Positions 45,424 through 56,776 of a stretch of DNA of 64,000 bases are shown here, in pieces. The stretch lies in the NCBI GenBank assembly GCA_036346275.1, contig CM070727.1, forward strand, positions 3,773,760 to 3,837,759, read 5' to 3'. How positions within the stretch are numbered: position 1 is the stretch's first letter; every line of letters starts with the position of its first letter. The notes beneath the pieces are model-generated. The model did not search any database. It worked only from the letters and a program-made list of their open reading frames with translations, and was not told the origin of the DNA. The translations under genes were made by a program, and so were the position numbers. Source of the stretch: Otatea glauca. Its lineage: Eukaryota > Streptophyta > Magnoliopsida > Poales > Poaceae.

Positions 45424-48400
45424 TGTAATGACCCTCATTTTTACATAAATGCAAAAATGGAAATCTCATGTGCATACAATACTAGTCCCATGATCAGTGG
45501 CTAGCACGCACATTTACAACAATTGATATCACATCCATACTCTTTATTACAAATGATAATGGCAATTTATACAATAAGATCTTACAATACAGAGTGAAAT
45601 GCAACGGAAAGTATTAAAATTCTTGTAGTGTGCTCATCCTACCCTCAGGCAACTGACAAGGCATAATCCCTAGAAACTCATCGTCAATATCCCGATTCCT
45701 GCGACAATTATGTTTCATCGAGCTAATCTGATTCTTCACCTAAAAATAACAATTAAGCAAGGGTGAGTACTTTCGTACTCTGCAAGACTTTTGCAAAACC
45801 TATAATATATGCAAGCCATTTCAAAGGAAAGGCTACCACGGTTAATTTGCATAAAGTAAATTTTGAAATTTAATTACAGAATAGTAGATTGCAAAACGGA
45901 ATTTAAATAAAAGCAATTTAATACAGAAAGTAACAGATTGTAAGCATAAATAAATCTCATGTACCTGGGTATCATGACCATATTCACGAACCATTCTCAC
46001 TGACACACAGTAGGAATTACCGACACACGGTAGAAACCAGATTTTATGAAAATAAAAACAACTAACTATGTGATGACTTTACCAAGTTCCCATAACCGCG
46101 GGTACGGCTAATCGATTAGTTTTACACTCTGCAGAGGTGTACATCTTTACCCACAAGTCATGACCTTTTTCTTTTGCCGCATATTTCACGCACCTTTGGC
46201 GTAGTGGCCAGAATGTTCATGACGAAAACCTTTACATTACCTAGGTTAACTTTGCACCAGCTCCGGGACGTTAAACCCATACTATGGCAGAAGAACTCAG
46301 AGCATAGAAATGATGGAACTCCCCCATAGCATGGCGTGCACCGGTGTATCGGTAAACGTTTGATCCATGATCACCTCGGTGTGGACGTCCCTTCGAGCAA
46401 TTCATTAAGAAACAACTCGTACTGCTCCAGCCTTCCAATGTGCAAAGTTAAACTAGATAACTTAATTGGTTTAAGGCTGTCCCATACCAGCACTTGTGAT
46501 TGTACGGTAATTCTTGGTCTGAAAACAACCCATAGTTCGGTCCTTAACTCGACACGGGCAATAATCTCCCCCTACACTACGTGCAAAGACATGCACTCCT
46601 GGCTATTGCCAATAATTGCCTACATCTAAACCATAGTTTTATTTTCATTTTCCAACCAAAATACCAACCATAAGAAAGGTCATACCCATTAAATGTCATA
46701 TCCAATATTTTTAATAATGTTAAAGTTTTATGTTCATTTGAGCATGGCTAAGCAAGATACTATGTGTGAGTAACCCAAATTGACATCAAATAATGTCTAT
46801 GCTATTCTAGGGTTATCAAGGTTCACAATTTCATTCTTATCAAGGAAGTTCTAAATAACTACAGGTACAACTACCATTACCCGTGATATAGCAGACTTTA
46901 ATAAAAAAATAAAGTATGCGATAAAACATTTAATGAAAATATTTATAAAACTGGGATCAATATGATCAAAGGGGGTGCTTGCCTTGCTTATTTATTGCTT
47001 ACGACGAAGACGAAGCCACAGCTGACGAAGGCAACGACGGAAGTAGCGATGTTGGATTCTACACGTCGTTCAATCGGAAATATAGCAAATATTCAACTTC
47101 AATAAGGGCAAAAAGAAAATAGACAGAAAATCAAATAAAGATCCATTGCAGAAAACAAGAATGTTTTAGGGTTTAAGTTGTATGATTCCACATATTGTTT
47201 TCCAGATAAATAAGCATTCAAAATTTAAGGTTTTTATGATAGCAAGGTATGACTTCTTTTATATATTATCTATTCTTGATTTATGAATTCAAGAGGCTAA
47301 AATTATGAATTCTTGCATTTATAACTTCGAATTATAGATGCTAAAATTATTTGGATTAATAGAATTAAAACACAATTTAAAGGGTTATGCGAATAGCACT
47401 TAATTCCTTAAGTGATTTTGCATAAGAAGTTATTTTGAATATGTTAGATCTATTGAGCTTGGTTACTGGATTTATTTATGGTTTTTAAGAAGGTTCTAGT
47501 GATACAAATATCTTAATTACATATTTGTTCATTATTACAGAGTTTGCTTGTTTATATAATCGAGTCCATAAAACATATTACTTAAGGTTATTTGGTTAAT
47601 AGGATTTATATGCAAAACACGATGAAATAAGATTATTTCTTCGGAAAAAGGATAGCATATACTTTGAAGAACATTCTTAAGCTGATTTCATACATTTTAG
47701 TGTTTAGACGAGACATTATATTCATTGTTGAAAAAGCTTATGTGATATTAAGGGTTAGGACGACCATATTATTTAAGGGTATTGGGTTAGCCGGATTCAG
47801 ATGCAAAGCAAGTTGTAATAAGAATATTTTTATAGATTATGGTAGTACATATCCCAAACATTATTTCTAAACCGATCTTCATAAAATTTGCATTAAGACG
47901 AGATATTCTACGGACTGTTGAAATGCTTAAGTGATTATAACTTTTATGCGACAAGGGTTCAATTTTAGTTTTTAGTTTGCGACTGACCCTTACATGATTA
48001 TTTATTCATTTTCCTGGCATTAGCATGGGACATCATTAAGAGTGTTTTAAAGTTGATTTCACAGTATTTTGCTTTTATCCGAGATGTTTTTCATATAAGT
48101 AAACATTAAGATCTAATATGTACTTAATTCAAATATGCACAAACATGAGGTATTCTTGCATAATAGGGGTATTATGGTTTTATCAAAGATCTAGGAATCA
48201 TTTTACCATTATTTGAATTTGCATGTTTTAAGTTATACTTATTTTGATTCATATACATTAGAAAGTAATGTATTCTCAAATTAATTCAAACTAGATTAAA
48301 TTCTAAATGTTTTTTTGCATATCTAGGTAGATTACTAATTCTTAAACACATAAGAACTGTTTTGTCATGAATTGAATCCTTTTTGCAAAAGATATTCATA

Positions 48401-50880
48401 TTTGAATATTGAATACATTGGAAACAACTTACTTTAGAAAATCATGTAAATCATGTCAAAATATAAATAATTTTGCATATCTAGGTTCCTGAGGAATTAA
48501 GGTTTCTAACAAAATTGATTTCATTCAAATTGGAGTTCATTTGCAAAAGTCCCATATATGACATATTTTTTATCCCTTTCTTTAAATTAAATTTAAAATT
48601 TAAACAGAGTTCATTTTCAAAATATTTTTGTATATTCTTAATCTACATGATTTATTATGAATTTATAAATTTACTTCATTTAATTTGGAGCTGAAATGTA
48701 GAAGTTATAAGTAATTAAGTGTTCTAGGATTTGAAAATACTGAAAATAGAAAAATTACCATAATTGGAAAGTATGTTTTCATATTCAAAACCCGCTTTCT
48801 GCTTTTGGGCGACACTGGGCTGTGCTGCTGACATGCCGGGCCCAGGCGTAGAGAGAGAAGCTCGTGCGTTGCGGCTGACGTGCGGGCCCGCGAGACCAGT
48901 GACGCGTGAGACCGACCAGTGGGGCCGTGAGGACAGCGAAGCAATGTCTTCACTCCCTGGCCAGTGGGTCCCAATGCGCAGCGACAGAGGACAGGGGAGT
49001 CAACTTCTGGGCTCGCCGACGGCGAGGCTTCGCCGGAAAAGGTAAATCGGTAGCACGAAGAGAATCAGGAAGGTGGCGCGCACACAACAGTGGTGATAGT
49101 TCGGCCGAAGATGGCCTGGGTTGGCGTGCCACCGTGAGGGGGCGGCGGCGCCATGGTTGGTGAGTGCAGCTCGGGTTTTGCGGTGATTTGATGAAAACTA
49201 ATGTTTGGATGAGCATCCCCGTGCTATAATGATTCCATCTTTCTACTTCTTCACAAGGACAAGTAACGGAAATGGGCTCTCACCGTGCCACCGGAGCTGG
49301 AGAAGAAAGGCGAGCGGTGGCAGCGGTTTCTGATGATGGAAGCTGGAAAACGGGATGTGGGTTTAGCTCGGTAAGTTGCAAGGTAGCTCTGAGCTTGATG
49401 AATTGAAAAATGGTTTACCGATTCAGTTGAATTCGAGTTTGCCTCTTTCTCCAAGCTTTAGCAATCGGCAATGGCACGGCTTGGAAGAAGCTTGGTTTGG
49501 GGTTTCAGGGAGATGGGTAAAGGTGTAAGTGCCGGACAAGGTATTGCAATGCTTAAATAGGCAACGAAGTCAGTTGAGCCAGTGTTTGAACTCAAGGAGC
49601 AAGAGCGGCGGTGAGTTGCGGCTTCGGGATTTCTTCGGTGCAAGGTACGGCACATTGGCAGTGGTGAGGTGACAGAGGAATAGCAGTTCGGCGTCTTGGG
49701 CGACGTGAATTGCGGCTGGGAAGCGACAAGTAAGGAAGGCGGTGGTGCTAGCTTGGCTATTTGCACGAGACACAGGCAAGGGGGAGCAGAGAGAGCGGGG
49801 AAGAAAGGAGAAGCCTCGGGAGAAGCTGAAGAGTGGGTTAGCGCTGTCTGGGAGGATGTCGGCAAAGAGCCAGCTCAAGCAACCGGTCCCACATGGAAGT
49901 GAGAAAATGGGTTCAACTCAAAAGCAATCTCTCGACAGATCTGAGTTGATCTTCTGATCAGAGCTAATATTTTGGTTGGACTATTTTTAAAAGTTTTTAA
50001 CTAGGTCGGCAAGGGATAGATAAGCATCCAGTAAAAAATTCAGGTAAAGACTCTTGGTAAATTTTTTATTAAAATTCTGACAATGCATGATATCTATTTC
50101 TACATATTCTCATTTTTATTTAATTAAGGATCAAAATAAGGTTAATATTTTATGAAACTTTTTATGAAGATCTAAAATTACATTATTTATGTTATATAAA
50201 ATTTAAGATTTTTATATTTTATATTTAAAATTTATTAATTCTGACACTAGTATTTTCAGAATTGGTTTCTTTCTGTTCTTTAATTTTTAAAGTATTCAAA
50301 CCTAACTTTTAATTTATGATATTTTTACCAGAGGTAAGGATAGAGTTGATATCAGCATGGTAAAACTATTGGTTTCATATAAGCTCCAAATATTTTTACA
50401 AAAATCTGACATGTTCATTAATTGATATCAATTCCATGATTATCATGTATTTTCTTTTATTTTAATGATTCAGAATATCTAATCTGACATCATTAAGGTT
50501 CTGGAGGACTCCATTGTTTTAATATTATTTTTCTGATATTTTACTTTGACCTTTTTACTTTCACCATTTTACCATTTCAACTTATGAGACTTTTCTTTTA
50601 AAAATAAAACTCAAGAAAAATCAGAAATTGAGAAAACTTAGGAAATTAGAATCCAAATTAAAGATTACATCTCAAATTCATTTTTATAGTTTGTTTGATT
50701 TGGAAGAAATAGTTTTTAATAATGAAATATTTCTTTTCTTTAAAATTGGAATACAAGAAAAGGAGGAAAAGATACTATTTAAAATCAAAATATTGATTCC
50801 AATTGAAATTTTTATTCAATTCAATTTTTAAATTTCAAACTTTTCATTTTTCATATTTTTGGATTTTATGGGATGTTACA
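45424..50880 (+). mobile_element. Long gypsy-type solo LTR, 5.5 kb, nested in copia
   Basis: Starts TGTAATGACCC and ends GGGATGTTACA. The flanking 5-mers are atatt and gtatt (four of five match). Removing it restores the copia 3' region up to the purine tract and LTR. Internal landmarks shared with other long LTRs here are ggtgagtactttcgtactct (45763), ctctgcagaggtgtac (46128) and a GC-rich block (48800-49920). No gag-pol sequence was seen. The length is large for one LTR; a further unseen insertion in the AT-rich 47000-48700 part is possible. Confidence 0.65.
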
Positions 50881-50967
50881 GTATTCACTTGATAAATTCA
50901 ATGTATTATGTATACCTAAAAGTTTATTATTGAATCATCAAGTAATTACAAGGGCCAAGTGGAAGAT

Positions 50968-51190
50968 TGTTAAATTTGTTTAACAGAAAGTGGCTCGTGT
51001 ATACTATAGAAATGGTTCTTGTACTTAGAGATCTTATTATGACAGTTGCTATACTGAAAGATTAAGAACCATATGGTTTAAAGTTCATCTCCTCTTCCTT
51101 TCAAATATTTAATTGAGTGCTAATTATAAAATTAGTTTTATTAAGCACAATGCCACATGAATCCTTTCTAAGCATGCATTTAAGCAAAGC
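50968..51190 (+). repeat. 3' LTR of decayed copia element
   Basis: Matches 43753-44165 apart from the insertion in the left copy. It lacks that insertion, so it shows the original arrangement tcaaatatttaattgagtgc followed by taattataaaattag. Confidence 0.7.
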
Positions 51191-51349
51191 ATTGCTTCTT
51201 GGCTACCTACGTTCATGTATTAAAACAGAGCATGCAATAGAGAATTGATGCTTAGTGCACGTCATCATGTTCTCATCAGTTTCGACAGCATTTGATTGCA
51301 GTAAAAGTACAGAAACATTGGCTTTTGAACCCATCCTCTCTCGTCTATA

Positions 51350-51705
51350 TACTACTGTAGAACCACTTATCACAGACGATTCGGAACATTCATCACAGAC
51401 GGTTTTCTGAACCGTCTGTATCAAAGTGTCAGTAATGACAATACATCATCAAAGATGATTTTGCAACCGTCAGTGAAAAAATACATCCCAGACGGTTCCA
51501 AACTAGAACCTTCTGTGATGATCACACATCACAAACGGTTCCATTTTGGAACCGTTTGTGATGAGCTTTACATCCCAGATGGTCCCAGTTTGGAACCGTC
51601 TATGATGTTCTCAACATCACAGACGGTTCCAAACTGGGACCGTCTGGGATGTAGAACTTATTACAGACGGTTCCAGTTTGGAACCATCTGTGATGTTGAT
51701 TTTCT
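51350..51705. repeat. Left subterminal repeat array of second CACTA element
   Basis: About eight hairpin half-units, for example catcacagacggttccaaac followed by gggaccgtctgggatgt. The core ACAGACGGTT differs from the CTATCGGTTC core of the first CACTA element. Confidence 0.85.
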
Positions 51706-52034
51706 ATTTTTTCTTTAATTTTGTTTTATTGGCTTGCATCAGGAAATGCTAGCTATGCCCTCTGAAAGAAAAGACAAAATACAAATACAAAGCATCACCA
51801 GCATTATTATGACATACATCTCATAAATGAGCTCCGATCACATATGAACATACAACGCATCCATTTTAGAAATCAACTCTGATCGCATATTACAATGTAC
51901 AACGCATCCATTTAAGAAATCAACTCACATATATAAAAACTAATTAAATTGAGAACTACAACTCACAAATTCACAGCACAAGGTTCATAAATTAATAGAA
52001 ATGGTATCTAACAAATTCACAACTCATCAGTTGA
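51706..52034. other. CACTA 3' untranslated stretch
   Basis: AT-rich sequence between the left subterminal array and the end of the second gene. Two near copies of acaacgcatccattttagaaatcaactc-type sequence occur (about 51857 and 51899). No coding signal. Confidence 0.5.
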
Positions 52035-52392
52035 GCCCTGAGTGGCATCTGCCCTTTGGATTTAAGACCTCACGCATCAAGAAGGCACAGAGATGTCCTC
52101 GAATACTTAGCAGGTCAGCATGTTCTAACGCAGATTCAGCGTATTGCCAAGCCTGTCGATGAGAAGAGTAAAGTCTTGCATGTAAAAGAATTGATAATTG
52201 GAGACAATTGTTGCAAGATTAACAGACCTGTATGACATTGATCTTCTGTGAACCAACGAGGAGTGCCATATTGTGGCAAACGTAGAATCCACATAGGTCA
52301 GTGCCCTTTAGCTGCTGGTGGCACTGCCAAAACATAATAGGTTAATTAGTTCTGAAGGTATTATTATGGAGTGTGAAGGATTATTGCTTAAT

Positions 52393-54103
52393 TGTAGGAT
52401 CAAGGATAACCGACTAGAGGGGGGTGAATAGGAGGTTTATAAATATTTTGATTCTAAATTTAAACAATTAAATCACTAAGCAAGAATTGCGATTTCCTTC
52501 AATGTTGCAACTAAGATCTCTAGTAAATATCAAGTACTCTAGCAATTCAAGTATAAAAAAATAGAAAGCTAAGCACAAATAATATACTTGAAAAGCTATA
52601 AGATTGAGTTGAACAAGAGAATTGTAAATGCAAAACACAAGAGAGCAAGATACAAGATTTTTGACCTGTGGTCTCGGAGACTTGCCGGTCTCCTCTACTC
52701 CACGTTGAGGTGACTTGAACAACTTCAAACCGGCTCCACCTGCTTGAGCCTTCCTCGATCACTTGTGGTAGTTCTTCACCACTCCGGTTAGGCGAGCCCC
52801 TTGCCTTCACAACTTGCCAGGGCTTCTCACAAGCTTCCTTGAGAAGCTCACCGCGCACGATCACCTCCAAGCCGTTTAGGAGGCGGGAATCCCCAAGAGT
52901 AATAAACCTTGACGCTTGCTTGAGGTCGGATTGAGTGTCTAAAGGCTCAAACTAAATACAACACTCAAATTTTTCTCCTCACTCACTCAAATGAGAATTG
53001 AATGCACTTTAGAAGAGAAGAAGTCTTGCTAGAGCTCAAATATCATCAATGAGGACCAAGAAGCACTCTAGAGTGCAGTTGGAGGTGTATTTATAGCCCC
53101 CACCAACTTTTCTAGCTGTTGGAGCTCGAAATGTGCTGAAATCAGGATTTCCGGTGCTACCACCCATTTAGGACCGGTAGCACCGGACTCCGACCCAACG
53201 GTTAGAATAGTGCATTAAATGCACTACCAGAGCCCGTTGTGCAGAGGGTCCGGCGCTACCACCCAACTGGGACCAGGAGCACCGGGCCCCTTTTAATTTT
53301 CCTCAGCCAGAGGGATACTTTCTGGAATTTCTGCACCGGACTTTTGGCTGATGCTACCACTTGCCCGGTAGGCGGTAGCACCATACCGCCCGACTGCCCA
53401 AAAAGCATGCCTTCTGGAATTTTTTGCACCGCTCCAAAAGGCCGGTGCTACCGCTTGCCCGGTAGCACGGGGCTACCATGGGTGGTAGCACTGCTCTGCC
53501 TGGTCCCCCAAAATACCCTTCTCGGGTTTTTACACACCGCTCTAGGGTCAGTGCTACCGCTTCCCTGGTAGCACCGGGCTACCATGGGCGGTAGCACCAG
53601 GCTTCGAGAAAATCCAAAATGGAGGCTCTCTGGAATTTTCACACCGCCCAAAATGGCCAGTGCTACCGCTCACCTGGTAACACCGTGCTACCATGGGCGG
53701 TAGCACTGGGCTTCTAGAAACTTCTTTTTAAAATTCATAGAATTTTCAATGAGACCTTAATTTTGATAAAATGCATGATCTTGAGTATTTAATTGAGCTT
53801 TTAGATCTTAAGCGACATAAAGAGAACGTCAAGACCCCTCTTAATAGTACGGTCCTATTTCTAGCAACCCGATCTTTTCTCCTAACTCCGAGATCGACAA
53901 AAAGGCTAGAAAAGGTCCTTATATTTATACCTTTGTCACTTGCTTGACGTATTGATCTTCTTTTGCACCATTCTTGATGCTTCCATGATCACCAAACTTG
54001 AGACTAACCTATTTTCAACATTCTTAAGGAAAATATTAGTCATTTAACCAAGATTGTCATTAATTACCAAAACTAAAGGAAATTTGGGGCATAGATGCTT
54101 TCA
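52393..54103 (-). mobile_element. Solo LTR, copia (SIRE/Maximus-like), 1.7 kb
   Basis: Read on the minus strand it starts TGAAAGCATCTATGCCCC (54103) and ends with CTATTCACCCCCCTCTAG, then atccttgatcctaca (52393). This is the well-known terminal phrase of SIRE/Maximus-type LTRs in grasses. It lies between the His/Asp and Cys exons of the Ulp1-like gene. The flanking 5-mers (ttaat / gtact) do not match, so target duplications were lost or the ends were rearranged. It contains a GC-rich minisatellite. Confidence 0.7.
53140..53715. repeat. Minisatellite of ~120 bp units in copia LTR
   Basis: Four to five units built on ggtgctaccgcttgcccggt and gggctaccatgggcggtagc. Each unit contains an inverted pair ggtagcac/gtgctacc that can form a stem. 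Unit boundaries recur near 53330, 53450, 53550 and 53660. Confidence 0.8.
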
Positions 54104-55300
54104 GTACTATCGGATACCGAAAACTTATAAGTATGCGTTAGAGTGGCCTTCCCCTATATTTGTAAACACCGAACGACGTGTCGAGTAAATCTTTGATAGG
54201 TTGCAAGTCGTGGGTGTCACCCTTTTTGGAATCAAGGTAAATTACTCGGTTCTGTCTCGGTATAATTACCAGTAGAACCCAATGAAATCTACACAGGTAT
54301 ATCATCATGGTCACTGAACCTAACTTTGAGGTGTGATATATAGTACAAATCAACAAGTATAGCATCTAGACGAAGCACTTACCCCAGGTTGTAGGGTAAA
54401 AGTATGAATATTTTGTTCGAATGAGCTAATTTTAGTTTTTTCACGTACTCGTGGACGAATTGTTTATCTTCGTCCATGGTTTGCTTGGACACCATGTGTG
54501 GGTCGATGAAACCCACCGGTTGTTTCCTTGCCATTGCTTCCAAGATCATGTATCTACATATAAAAAATCAAGGATCATATATATGACATTTATCGGTGCG
54601 ACAGAAATGTAGACGGTGATTGCACACACTTACATTGTCCAGCATCTTATGAGTGAGGCATCGAGCGCCTTGAGGTTGTACAGATTGAACAAGTCAGAGA
54701 AGCCGACGAAGATGCCATCTAAAAATCGGTGTAAGAAATGCTCCTCCTTGAAGCTCACTGAGATTCTCGATGTCCGTTGTGCCACCGGCTTATTGGCTTG
54801 TTCTATGTACCAATCTTGCAATCTAATGCAGGCTAATGTAAGCGTCTCCTTGCGCTCATTTGGTACGAACGGCTGCCCCAGCTCGAATTGTCGCACCAAT
54901 GGGACAAACGAAAAGTCACGGACTGACGTGGTCCCTTTCGATTTTCCCTTGTCTCTGCCTCCCCTTCTACCAAATGTTGTCTTCACAGGAGACTACTGGG
55001 CCCGAATAGCAGTAACGGTTTGTGCCTGACGGGACACGGTAGCTGATTTGGTGGGCTCCTTCGTTGCATCACATGGTTCTGGTAGTACTGGTAGCTCCAG
55101 CGCATCATGTGGCTCCGGTAGTGCTTGTAGCTTCGGAGCTCCTGGGCGGGCGTTAATGGAGATGTCCTTCTTGGGTTACTGGATGAATGTGCCGATGGCA
55201 TCTCCTTGTATGACAATCTCGTCATTTGGGGGCATCTCCAGCGTGACGGCTTTGAAAATTTCATGTACACTGTCGACATGGACCTTCGCGTAGCCCGGCT

Positions 55301-55660
55301 CTAAAGTACGATCATGCACAAACGCCCCTACACCGGATACATAGGGCGCGGATGAGGGGAGACACCACAGAGGGGAAGGGCACGACCGGGAGTCACCACC
55401 AAGCAGGGAGGGCGCCGTCGAGGGGGCGTGGGGAGGGTGTCACTAGAGAAGGCCACGAGCGCTAGATAGGGTTGCAAACTGAGTGTGTGGGACTTAGTGA
55501 ATGGCAAGCGTGGGGGCTAGGGCGCAGCAAGAGGCTTAGTGCGGTAGTGGGCTTCGCTCAATAAGGGGGTTGACCCATCCTAGAAGGTTCTAGGCTTGAA
55601 CCGTCTGGGATAAAGTCATCCCAGATGGTTCAAGCCTAGAACCGTCTGGGATGAGTTTTT
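55301..55660 (-). promoter_or_regulatory. GC-rich leader and internal hairpin before CACTA second gene
   Basis: Next to the second gene's start is a GC-rich tract (55310-55560, purine-rich on this strand). Beyond it lies an inverted pair ttctaggcttgaaccgtctg / cagatggttcaagcctagaa (55587-55650) of the same type as the terminal arrays. Position and composition suggest a promoter and leader, parallel to 22698-24601 in the first CACTA element. No transcription start was identified. Confidence 0.4.
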
Positions 55661-55681
55661 TTTGCTGTCAATATATATTTA

Positions 55682-56337
55682 AGTTTGTGTCATCTGTACA
55701 TCTGCTATAGAGCCTAGACGGTACAGAGCCTTTTTGGCTTTGTAGGTGGTTGTCGGCAACTCGTTTCCCTCCAGAAGCATATCCACTAACAGACCTAAAA
55801 GCGTCGTGAAACTCTTGTCGGACCAACCGTTGCTTGCCTTTAATTTTAGCAGTTCCAGCACAGATGACAACCTTGTGTAGTTGGACTTACAACCCGGGAA
55901 CAAATGTTTCTCCGAGTCGTCCATCAAGCCCTAGAATTTTACGTACTCCCGCTCATCATGGCTCCCTTCTGCATCCCATAGCATTTGATCCAGATTGTCA
56001 TCGTGAAACCTATCCTTATCGAAAGCACAGTCGATATCATCCAGAGTATCGTTGACTTCGTCGACGATGGTAGTACTACTTGGTCCGTGCATAATCTGCT
56101 CTTCACCATGACTGGTCCAACATGTATACCCCCTTTTGGAACCCCGTAGAATCAAGCGTGCTTCGATCTGCGCTGGGTTTCAAAACATCCTTATATTCTC
56201 ACAATCAATGCATGGATAAGGCATAAATTCCACCCCTTGTTCAACATATCTTTCTCTGCAGCTCTTCTAAAAGCGGAGACACTATTAATGTACTCGACGC
56301 TCGCACGGTTCTCAAGGTACATCCAGCTTCGATCCAT
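55682..56337 (-). pseudogene. TNP2-type transposase, N-terminal fragment
   Basis: From the ATG at 56335-56337 leftwards: MDRSWMYLENRASVEYINSV, then in a shifted frame PYPCIDCENI, the Transpos_assoc module. Next come frames with DDIDCAFDKDRFHDDNLDQM (about 56000) and SEKHLFPGCKSNYTRLS, LLKLKASNGWSDKSFTTLLG and AKKALYRLG (55927-55700), the conserved region preceding the HACPNDC motif in intact TNP2 proteins. Everything after that, including the catalytic part, is deleted, and the sequence passes directly to the internal repeat. The fragment is non-functional. Confidence 0.8.
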
Positions 56338-56776
56338 CTACGCTACATATATAACAATAGGTGTTAAATAATGAATTAAGTACACTAGGAGTGCACATGA
56401 GCACATATGCTACATATAGGCTATATTTCAACTTGCTGATTAACTTATATAGCTCCTAACATAAAAAAGAACAAATGGATATGTAAACGTATGCATGTAA
56501 GCTACATTTAGACTCAGCATCTTCAATTTTCCCTTCACATGGCTAGCTACATCTTCAGTGTAATGCAATTAGAACCAATTACTAATTTAGATAAAAAAGA
56601 ACCAATAGATCTACACAAAGCTATATCAAAACCACCTTCACCAAGCTAGATGTATATACCTTCAATATAAAGCTATTACAACCAATTATTAGCCTAGGTC
56701 ACCTTCCTTTAAGTAACTATCTACATACTGAATATAACACAATTAGAACCAATTACTACTTTACATCACAAAGAAC
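56338..56776. repeat. AT-rich ~120-bp tandem repeats in CACTA 5' region
   Basis: Loose tandem units containing agaaccaattactactttac and accaagctagat. The array continues on the far side of the inserted LTR (60797-61050), where two further units are better conserved. The continuity shows the LTR landed inside the array. Confidence 0.65.

Larger units (their letters stand above)
43753..51190 (+). mobile_element. Decayed copia element with nested gypsy-type solo LTR
   Basis: The two ends share an LTR. The left copy starts cGTTAAATTAGTTTAACAGC (43753) and the right copy tGTTAAATTTGTTTAACAG (50968). Both continue with atagaaatggttttt-type sequence, caaatatt, and taattataaaattag. The left LTR has an extra ~200 bp (about 43905-44104) including a gaggccccagggcctc hairpin. 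The right LTR is preceded by agggccaagtggaagat, the usual copia purine-rich 3' junction. The internal region is mostly deleted, and a 5.5 kb LTR is inserted at 45424. Ends of the LTRs on the inner side were not resolved exactly. Confidence 0.75.
52035..55300 (-). pseudogene. CACTA second gene with Ulp1-like protease, split by LTR
   Basis: Reading right to left: KVHVDSVHEIFKAVTLEMPP and WPKKDI-like sequence with a stop at the Trp (55280-55160), a linker, then an open frame with FVPLVRQFELGQPFVPNERK (about 54900) and DASLIRCWTM (54640). The Ulp1-like core RFHWVLLVIIPRQNRVIYLD (His and Asp present, about 54230-54290) follows. A copia solo LTR (52393-54103) then intervenes. The catalytic-Cys exon CHQQLKGTDLCGFYVC lies beyond it (about 52270-52325), followed by a C-terminal part with LCAFLMREVLNPKG ending near 52035. 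All four catalytic positions of the C48 fold (His, Asp, Gln, Cys) are visible, unlike in the other CACTA element. The frame is broken at least by the stop near 55170. Confidence 0.75.
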
